Of a DNA stretch of 9,977 nt, positions 5,651 to 9,977 are shown piece after piece; position 1 is the first letter of the stretch, and the number at the start of each line of letters is the position of its first letter. The position numbers and the translations under genes are program-made. The notes beneath the pieces were generated by a model that saw nothing but the letters and a program-made list of their open reading frames with translations, did no database searches and was not told the origin of the DNA. The stretch covers positions 1 through 9,977 of the forward strand of contig JAHFIF010000019.1 of the NCBI GenBank assembly GCA_023246535.1, read 5' to 3'. The stretch comes from a bacterium (GTDB lineage: Bacteria; Patescibacteriota; Patescibacteriia; CAIQCM01).

Positions 5651-6763
5651 ATGAGAAATATAATGCTTTTTTGCGGTTTTGTTGCTTTTGCGGCATGTTC
5701 CTCGAGTGATCCCGGTTCGGCCGTAAAGCCGGAAGGGGGATCGGGTGGAAGCGTCACAGTGCCGAAAGACGGCGGATCGGATACCGTAGCCGTTCAGCCG
5801 GTGCCGGATTCTTCCGTCAAGCCTGACGATCTCGCGCCCGTTGTTCCTGACGTGATGATTGCCGCGGAAACGGGCGGGCCCGAGGCGACGGCCGCTGACG
5901 CGGGATCGGATACGGTCTCGGTCGCCAACGATGGTCCGGCATTTGTCGGGTCGGACGTTGCGGCGCTCGACGGCACGACCGAGAGCGGTCCTGATGCTAA
6001 GGTTCCTGACGCGCTGTCGGATAAAAATACCGACACCACGACATCCGGGCCGGAAACGAACGTCAGCGCCCCCGAGGTTTCGTTACCGCCCGTCGACACC
6101 TCGCCTCCCAACGACGGGCCGTTGACGAAAGCCGACACGGCCGTTCCGGCCTGCGTCGCCAAAGGCGACTATACGCTTTGCGGGGACGGAACAGGGTGCT
6201 GCTCGTCGAGCTACGTCAATGCCGCCAAGGCGCCGGGCAACGACTACGTCGATGTCGCGCGTTATCAGGCGGTGCGGACCGAATCGTCGCCGCAGCTCTA
6301 TTTGTCGGCCGGGTCGGCGTTCGTCAAGTTTTCGGCCGCGGCGGCCCTGGAGTGGAATTCCGCGTGCACCAGCGCTTGCCTGTATGCCGTGCCGGCGTCA
6401 GCCAACGGTTGCGCCCGCGTTCAGCAGTATGCCGATTCGGATTTCCAGGACCTCTTGGATTCCGGCACGTATACGTTGAATGCGGCCAGCCAAGGACCGT
6501 TCCGTCCGGGCACGGTCATTCTGGTGAATGGCGGAAATAAGTACGTCGCTTCGGGCCAGGGTCGGACCAGAACGTTGCAGAAACTGAATCCGCCGTCGTT
6601 GGCGGACAGTATCTTCCCGGGTACGGCGGCGGCGCGCGAACAGGCCGTTAGCGACGCGTATATGTCGATGTACAAGATGGGAACGGACATTACGGCCGCT
6701 GCCCAGTACGATCCGGTTGCGGCTTGCAACGACGCCGCCAGCCTGATGATGGAGTTCATGTAA
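5651..6763 (+). CDS. Predicted lipoprotein with long disordered stalk and Cys-containing C-terminal domain
   Basis: 370 residues. A hydrophobic signal ends in a lipobox (F-A-A-C, Cys16 the lipidation site). Residues 17-166 are Pro/Asp/Ser/Thr/Val/Gly-rich with no cysteine, rich in 'P-D', 'G-S-D-T-V' and 'S-G-P-D/E' steps: a flexible stalk. Residues 168-370 are folded-looking, with Cys at 168, 177, 183, 184, 239, 243, 254 and 359. Two stretches, roughly 215-280 and 284-356 ('R-P-G-T-V-I-L-V-N-G-G-N-K-Y-V', then 'Y-M-S-M-Y-K-M-G-T-D-I'), resemble each other loosely and recall a repeated domain in CPR surface proteins ('P-G-T-L-V-K ... V-Y-x-V ... Y-x-x-G-x-x-I'). That resemblance is from memory and weak. 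Eight mature cysteines suggest disulfides. It lies directly after the fiber gene but with its own promoter and terminator. No enzymatic motif is seen; function unknown, location at the cell surface inferred. Confidence 0.82.
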   Translation: MRNIMLFCGFVAFAACSSSDPGSAVKPEGGSGGSVTVPKDGGSDTVAVQPVPDSSVKPDDLAPVVPDVMIAAETGGPEATAADAGSDTVSVANDGPAFVGSDVAALDGTTESGPDAKVPDALSDKNTDTTTSGPETNVSAPEVSLPPVDTSPPNDGPLTKADTAVPACVAKGDYTLCGDGTGCCSSSYVNAAKAPGNDYVDVARYQAVRTESSPQLYLSAGSAFVKFSAAAALEWNSACTSACLYAVPASANGCARVQQYADSDFQDLLDSGTYTLNAASQGPFRPGTVILVNGGNKYVASGQGRTRTLQKLNPPSLADSIFPGTAAAREQAVSDAYMSMYKMGTDITAAAQYDPVAACNDAASLMMEFM

Positions 6764-6786
6764 GAACGCCATCATCGTCACTGTCG

Positions 6787-6814
6787 GGCGGAGCTACTCA
6801 GCTCCGCCTTTTTT
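6787..6814 (+). terminator. Intrinsic terminator of the stalked lipoprotein gene
   Basis: GGCGGAGCT (6787-6795) pairs perfectly with AGCTCCGCC (6800-6808) around a 4-nt loop, followed by TTTTTT. Its 3' arm and T-run can also take part in a second hairpin reaching 6832. Confidence 0.92.
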
Positions 6815-6869
6815 AATTTATTAAAAAAGGCGCCATTAAATTATTGCGCAAAATCGATGGGCGTGCGCA

Positions 6870-6899
6870 TTGGACGTTTTTGGCGATAAACGCTATTCT
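6870..6899 (+). promoter_or_regulatory. Promoter of cysS
   Basis: TTGGAC (6870-6875), an 18-nt spacer and TATTCT (6894-6899). Six bases after the -10 comes GTG (6906), followed in frame by ATG 6912. Transcription would therefore begin at, or a few bases before, the start codon, and there is no Shine-Dalgarno. Confidence 0.6.
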
Positions 6900-6911
6900 G
6901 GATTGGTGAAT

Positions 6912-8351
6912 ATGCTCAAACTCTTCAATTCATACACCCGCCAACTCGAAGAATTCAAGCCGCTCCACGGCAAAGATGTTGCCATGTATTCGTGCGGGCC
7001 GACGGTTTATGATTACGTGCATATCGGCAATTTGCGTTCGTTTTTGTTTGCCGATGTTTTGCGCCGGACGCTTGAGCATGACGGTTACAAGGTTAAGCAG
7101 GTGATGAACCTGACCGACGTCGGGCACATGTTGCACGACGCCGACACCGGCGAGGATAAGGTGGAAACGGCGGCGGCCAAAGCGGGGACGACGCCGCAAG
7201 AGATCACGCAAAAATATTCGCAATATTTTTTTGACGTCATCAAAAAATTGAACATTGAACCGGCGGCGGAATATCCAAAGGCTTCGGACAACGTTGAACA
7301 AATGCAAACGATCATCGTTAAGCTGATCGAAAAGGGTTTTGCCTATCAGGTCGGCGGCGACGTGTATTTTGACGTTAGGAAGTTTGAAAAATACGGCCAG
7401 CTCTCCGGCAACACTTTGGCCAATCTCGACGCCGGCGCCCGCATCGAGATCAACGACAAAAAACGCGATCCGCTCGACTTTGCCTTGTGGATCAGCAATG
7501 ATCAGCATGTCATGAGCTGGAAATCGCCATGGAGCGACAAGGGTTATCCGGGCTGGCACATTGAATGTTCGGCCATGGCGATGCGCTACTTGGGCGAGAC
7601 GCTTGATATCCATACCGGTGGCGAGGACAATAAATTCCCGCACCACGAATGCGAAATCGCCCAGTCCGAAAGCGCCACCGGCAAACAATTTGCCCGCTAT
7701 TGGGTGCATGCGGCGTTCATGATGGTGGACGGGCAAAAAATGTCCAAATCGCTCAACAATTTTTACAAGGTCGAAGACTTGGAAGTCAAAGGCTATTCGC
7801 CGCGCGTTGTCCGTTACGCGCTTATTTCGTCGCATTATCGTGAACAGCAAAATTTCACCTTTGACTCATTGTCATCTGCCAAAAGCGCGCTTGCGAAGAT
7901 CGATAATTTGGTCGCACGCCTTGAAGGGGACAGTCCCCTTATCAATATGGAAAAGGGGACTGTCCCCGTAACGTTCGAACAGTCGATTGAGGTGGTAGAA
8001 CGCGACTTCTATGAAGCCATGAATGACGACTTGAATGTCCCGCGTGCGCTGGGGTCGTTATTCGTCTTTGTTCGCGAAATGAACGCCGCTCTGGACGCCG
8101 GCGTCGATCCGTCACTGAAAAAGTACGCACTGCAGGCGTTAAAAATGATGATTTCCGACACGCTCGGGTTGGCGATTGAAAAAGTTGAAATGAGCGACGT
8201 TGATGACGAACTGAAAAAACTTTTGGTCGAACGCGATGCCGCCCGGACGGCCAAGGATTTTGCGCGCGCCGACGCCATTAGAAAAACTTTGAGCGATCGC
8301 GGCTACGCGATCGAAGACGCAGCGGGCGGGGCAAGGCTGAAGAAAATATAA
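6912..8351 (+). CDS. cysS: Cysteinyl-tRNA synthetase
   Basis: Class I aminoacyl-tRNA synthetase charging tRNA-Cys with cysteine in the cytoplasm. 479 residues from ATG 6912, slightly longer than the ~460 of Escherichia coli CysRS. Class signatures are intact: HIGN at 37-40 and KMSKS at 276-280. The cysteine-selecting zinc ligands are all present: Cys28 (in S-C-G-P-T-V-Y-D), Cys219 (G-W-H-I-E-C-S-A-M), His244 and Glu248 (G-G-E-D-N-K-F-P-H-H-E-C-E). A DALR-type helical domain (about 365 onward) and the usual C-terminal 'A-K-D-F-A-R-A-D-A-I-R' tail follow. Residues 339-352 (GDSPLINMEKGTVP) are encoded by a 42-bp palindromic insertion between catalytic and DALR domains. ATG 6912 gives the usual M-L-K-L-F-N start; GTG 6906 is an alternative, favoured if the mRNA is leaderless. 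The in-frame TTG 6870 overlaps the -35 and is rejected. Confidence 0.97.
   Translation: MLKLFNSYTRQLEEFKPLHGKDVAMYSCGPTVYDYVHIGNLRSFLFADVLRRTLEHDGYKVKQVMNLTDVGHMLHDADTGEDKVETAAAKAGTTPQEITQKYSQYFFDVIKKLNIEPAAEYPKASDNVEQMQTIIVKLIEKGFAYQVGGDVYFDVRKFEKYGQLSGNTLANLDAGARIEINDKKRDPLDFALWISNDQHVMSWKSPWSDKGYPGWHIECSAMAMRYLGETLDIHTGGEDNKFPHHECEIAQSESATGKQFARYWVHAAFMMVDGQKMSKSLNNFYKVEDLEVKGYSPRVVRYALISSHYREQQNFTFDSLSSAKSALAKIDNLVARLEGDSPLINMEKGTVPVTFEQSIEVVERDFYEAMNDDLNVPRALGSLFVFVREMNAALDAGVDPSLKKYALQALKMMISDTLGLAIEKVEMSDVDDELKKLLVERDAARTAKDFARADAIRKTLSDRGYAIEDAAGGARLKKI
7924..7967. mobile_element. Palindromic element inserted in frame in cysS
   Basis: GGGGACAGTCCCCTT (7926-7940) and AAGGGGACTGTCCCC (7953-7967) are perfect 15-bp inverted copies around a 12-nt loop. 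Each arm is itself a near-perfect palindrome with a single central base (the first copy, with flanks, is AAGGGGACAGTCCCCTT). The 42 bp from 7926 to 7967 are exactly 14 codons and keep the frame open. The structure resembles REP/RAYT-type repeats and, by insertion in a protein gene, Rickettsia palindromic elements. Mobile origin is inferred; the repeat itself is directly visible. Confidence 0.75.
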
Positions 8352-8376
8352 GTAATTCTCGACTCGGTTGCGGCCT

Positions 8377-8403
8377 CGCTCGAATAATATTATTGTTCGA
8401 GCG
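8377..8403. repeat. Long hairpin in the convergent cysS/corA intergenic region
   Basis: CGCTCGAATAAT (8377-8388) pairs with ATTGTTCGAGCG (8392-8403), 12 pairs including one G-U, around a 3-nt loop. No T-run follows on either strand, so it is not a standard terminator. Confidence 0.55.
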
Positions 8404-8418
8404 TAGCGATAGGATCTA

Positions 8419-8443
8419 AAAAACGGGGCCAGCCCCCGTTTTT
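8419..8443. terminator. Bidirectional terminator between cysS and corA
   Basis: AAAAACGGGG (8419-8428) pairs perfectly with CCCCGTTTTT (8434-8443) around CCAGC. The A-run on the left and T-run on the right let it work for cysS on the plus strand and corA on the minus strand. Confidence 0.9.
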
Positions 8444-8479
8444 GTATTCGTAGATTCGCATGCATTCGTATATTGGCAT
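8444..8479. repeat. Two 18-bp tandem units
   Basis: GTATTCGTAGATTCGCAT (8444-8461) is followed directly by GCATTCGTATATTGGCAT (8462-8479), identical at 15 of 18 positions. Each unit also looks like two 9-bp halves built on ATTCG. They abut the terminator T-run. Confidence 0.6.
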
Positions 8480-8485
8480 CGCGTC

Positions 8486-8502
8486 GCCGCCGTTCAGGCG
8501 GC
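8486..8502. repeat. Short GC-rich hairpin downstream of corA
   Basis: GCCGCC (8486-8491) and GGCGGC (8497-8502) form a perfect 6-bp stem around GTTCA, 28 bp beyond the corA stop. No T-run follows on the minus strand, so a role in termination is doubtful; it could protect the corA mRNA end. Confidence 0.4.
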
Positions 8503-8529
8503 CCCAACCTTAGTGTAAAAATCCAAACA

Positions 8530-9468
8530 TCACATCCAGCGCTTCGCCCTAAAGAGCGCGAGCATGCCGAGGGTCATCACAAACATGGTGGTCAGCACGG
8601 CGGGGAAGCCAAGGGGACTATGCATGAAATCGGTCATGATCGGCGCGTCGATGATTACGATCCCGTTCAACAGGCTGAGCGGCAGCAGAATGCTGGTAAA
8701 GATGGTCAACGTTTTCATCACCTTGTTGGTGCGGAAAGTGAGCAGCGTTTCATTGGTCTCGTGCAGCGTGTCGATCGATTCGCGCTGGCTTTCAAGAGTG
8801 TTCCAAATGTCGATCGTTTCGCTGACCAGGTGGTTGAAATGGTTGGGGACGGGCAAATTGAGCGCCGACAGGCCGGCGCGGAGTTCGGTTAAGGCGTATT
8901 TGTGGCCCTGCAGGGCCTTGCGCGCCCGAGCGTTGCTGTTCTTGAGGAAGAGCACCTTGCGGATCGTTTCTTCGCGGCCGGATTCTTCGAACAGCGCATT
9001 TTCGACCAGGCGCACGTCGTGCGAAAGCTGAACCAAGAGCGGGAAAATGGAGCGGTATATGCGGTCCAAGAGTGAGAGAAAAACATCGGCCGGATCCTGC
9101 GACAAAATGAGTTCGCGCTTGACGGCGCTGGTCATTTCGTCGGAAAGGGCGGTCAGGTCGGAAAGGCGGTTGCCATGATTGACGGTGACAAGCGTGTTGG
9201 CGGTCAAGAAGACGTCCAATTCCGTTTCTTTGACGCCGCCGGTCTCTTGGTCGCGCAAGGGAAAGATAAAGACGAGAAAAGCGTAGCCCGGACGCACAAT
9301 GCACTTGGAGTGCTGCAGCGCGGGCAGGAGTTCGCGCAGGTCGTGTTCGTGCATCGGGAATTTTTTGTTGAGCGCGCGAATATTGGCCATGTCGGCGTGT
9401 CCGACATGGATCCAGGTGGTGGCGCGGCCGCGATATTCCGTTATTTTTGTCAACGTCGTTCTGTTCAT
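8530..9468 (-). CDS. corA: CorA-family divalent cation transporter lacking the GMN motif
   Basis: 312 residues from the ATG at 9468, a normal length for CorA. An N-terminal alpha/beta cytoplasmic domain and a long helical stalk (about 125-250) lead to two C-terminal membrane helices (about 250-275 and 289-308), ending in the positive tail R-A-K-R-W-M. The run 'N-K-V-M-K-T-L-T-I-F-T-S-I-L-L-P-L-S-L-L-N-G-I' matches the family's pore helix closely. In CorA proteins it continues Y-G-M-N, the ion-selecting loop at the pore mouth, but here it reads V-I-I-D (residues 271-274; the I-I-D codons are at 8647-8655). The acidic inter-helix loop is not obvious either. The protein should still form a pentameric membrane channel, but its ion preference cannot be assumed to be magnesium. 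The start is chosen because the -10 box lies exactly 6 bases upstream; ATG 9474 is an in-frame alternative adding two residues. The stop is TGA. Confidence 0.9.
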   Translation of the reverse strand: MNRTTLTKITEYRGRATTWIHVGHADMANIRALNKKFPMHEHDLRELLPALQHSKCIVRPGYAFLVFIFPLRDQETGGVKETELDVFLTANTLVTVNHGNRLSDLTALSDEMTSAVKRELILSQDPADVFLSLLDRIYRSIFPLLVQLSHDVRLVENALFEESGREETIRKVLFLKNSNARARKALQGHKYALTELRAGLSALNLPVPNHFNHLVSETIDIWNTLESQRESIDTLHETNETLLTFRTNKVMKTLTIFTSILLPLSLLNGIVIIDAPIMTDFMHSPLGFPAVLTTMFVMTLGMLALFRAKRWM

Positions 9469-9474
9469 ACCCAT

Positions 9475-9504
9475 ATCATAACATTTTTGCTATACTGTTG
9501 TCAT
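9475..9504 (-). promoter_or_regulatory. Promoter of corA (leaderless geometry)
   Basis: On the minus strand: ATGACA (9504-9499), an 18-nt spacer and TATGAT (9480-9475). Six bases separate the -10 from ATG 9468, so transcription would start at the A of the start codon. No Shine-Dalgarno is present. It overlaps the divergent promoter of the 9503 gene. Confidence 0.6.
9488..9496 (+). promoter_or_regulatory. Extended -10 promoter of the small hypothetical gene (leaderless geometry)
   Basis: TGC (9488-9490) plus TATACT (9491-9496), exactly 6 bases before ATG 9503, so the mRNA should begin at the start codon. No convincing -35 is seen, consistent with an extended -10 promoter. Confidence 0.6.
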
Positions 9505-9976
9505 GCCTGATGAATTAGAAAAACAGATCCCGGCTGTGGAAATGCCGCCGACGCCGGAAATCGGCCATGAAACCGCGCCCGAAAGCCGCCCGCAAGCCGA
9601 ACAAGCGCCGGTGCCGGAGACAATTCCTGAAGACATGCCGGCCGCCCCGGTCGTTTTGCCGGTTGCCGAACCGACGGCGCCGGTCGATCCGACCATTCGT
9701 TCGATCGAACTCATCCTCTCCGAGGACATGATGGAGCAATTCAAGGCCATGTCGCCGGCCGATCAGGCCAAGTTTAAAGCCAAGGGCGAAGAAACGGTTT
9801 CCAAGCTCGCCGAGCTGATGCGCAAGACCGCGGTCAAGGCGAAAGAGGTCCTCAAACTGATCGCCGGCTGGCTGCGGTTCATTCCGCATGTCAACAAGTA
9901 TTTTTTGGAGCAAGAATCAAAGATCAAAACCGATAAGATCATGGACCTGTACAAGCGGGAGCACGGCGGCGAATAG
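9503..9976 (+). CDS. Hypothetical protein, disordered N-terminus and helical C-terminus
   Basis: 157 residues, complete, ending TAG 9974-9976. Residues 1-63 are Pro/Glu/Ala-rich with repeated 'P-x-P/E' steps and must be disordered. Residues 64-150 are predicted helical and rich in Lys, Glu and Met: 'S-I-E-L-I-L-S-E-D-M-M-E-Q-F', 'S-P-A-D-Q-A-K-F-K-A-K-G-E-E-T', then an amphipathic 'L-K-L-I-A-G-W-L-R-F-I-P-H-V-N-K-Y-F-L' and 'E-Q-E-S-K-I-K-T-D-K-I-M'. There is no signal peptide, true membrane helix or cysteine, so it is probably cytoplasmic, perhaps touching the membrane through the amphipathic segment. I recall similar C-terminal domains as conserved hypothetical proteins in CPR genomes, but know no function. 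It is divergent from corA with overlapping promoters, so the two may be co-regulated. Coding call firm; function unknown. Confidence 0.82.
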   Translation: MPDELEKQIPAVEMPPTPEIGHETAPESRPQAEQAPVPETIPEDMPAAPVVLPVAEPTAPVDPTIRSIELILSEDMMEQFKAMSPADQAKFKAKGEETVSKLAELMRKTAVKAKEVLKLIAGWLRFIPHVNKYFLEQESKIKTDKIMDLYKREHGGE

Positions 9977-9977
9977 G

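Noticed and set aside
6870..6911. In-frame TTG 6870 as the start of cysS
   Set aside because: It coincides with the -35 element of the promoter and adds 14 residues not typical of CysRS.
6930..7850. 306-codon minus-strand frame opposite cysS
   Set aside because: cysS is certain on the plus strand from its class I motifs and zinc ligands; the antisense frame has no recognisable domain.
8344..8529. A tRNA or small RNA gene in the convergent intergenic region
   Set aside because: No cloverleaf or T-loop consensus is visible; the hairpins here are explained by a terminator and simple inverted repeats.
8473..8892. Plus-strand frame overlapping the end of corA
   Set aside because: Antisense to the corA membrane region; Gln/Gly/His/Arg-rich with no promoter or Shine-Dalgarno.
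1..9977. Alternative genetic code (UGA as glycine, as in some CPR lineages)
   Set aside because: corA ends naturally at TGA just after the family's R-A-K-R-W-M tail, and no gene needs read-through of an internal TGA.

Overview
The window looks like chromosomal DNA of a Candidate Phyla Radiation (Patescibacteria, Parcubacteria-like) bacterium. This is inferred from gene style, not from a marker gene. The clues are a very large surface fiber with a CPR-style N-terminus (membrane anchor, then a W-S-E-P...N-P-P motif) and a C-terminal S74 chaperone domain; single-gene transcription units each closed by its own strong terminator; several genes with no Shine-Dalgarno sequence whose start codon sits where transcription should begin; and a Pro/Glu-rich small protein of a type I associate with CPR. 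TAA, TAG and TGA are all used as stops (TGA ends corA), so the standard bacterial code applies and the UGA-glycine CPR lineages are unlikely.

Layout. 2-358: 3' end of a gene cut by the left edge (possible DUF5666-like small beta domain), then a terminator. 634-1665: lipoprotein with a beta-propeller-like repeat pattern, preceded by a promoter and a roughly 130-nt leader. 1890-5519: 1209-residue membrane-anchored, repeat-built tail-fiber-like protein ending in a Peptidase_S74 intramolecular chaperone. 5651-6763: second lipoprotein with a long Pro/Asp/Ser/Thr-rich stalk and a Cys-containing C-terminal domain. 6912-8351: cysS (cysteinyl-tRNA synthetase). 8530-9468, minus strand: CorA-family membrane protein, convergent with cysS. 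9503-9976: small conserved-looking hypothetical protein, divergent from corA and sharing a compact promoter region with it.

How the genes fit together. The first half is a cell-surface block: two predicted lipoproteins flank a giant fiber. The two lipoprotein genes share an identical 13-base promoter core (TTGACAAAATGGC) and have Shine-Dalgarno sites, suggesting co-expression. The second half is housekeeping (cysS, corA).

The most striking observations are: (1) a 42-bp palindromic element inserted in frame in cysS, adding 14 residues; (2) a CorA homologue whose selectivity-filter signature GMN is replaced by I-I-D; (3) a predicted self-cleaving fiber tethered by an N-terminal membrane segment, with four internal repeats and recurring cysteine pairs; (4) promoter geometry indicating leaderless translation of three genes; and (5) several hairpins and a tandem repeat in the intergenic DNA. 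No CRISPR array, tRNA, rRNA or transposase gene was seen.
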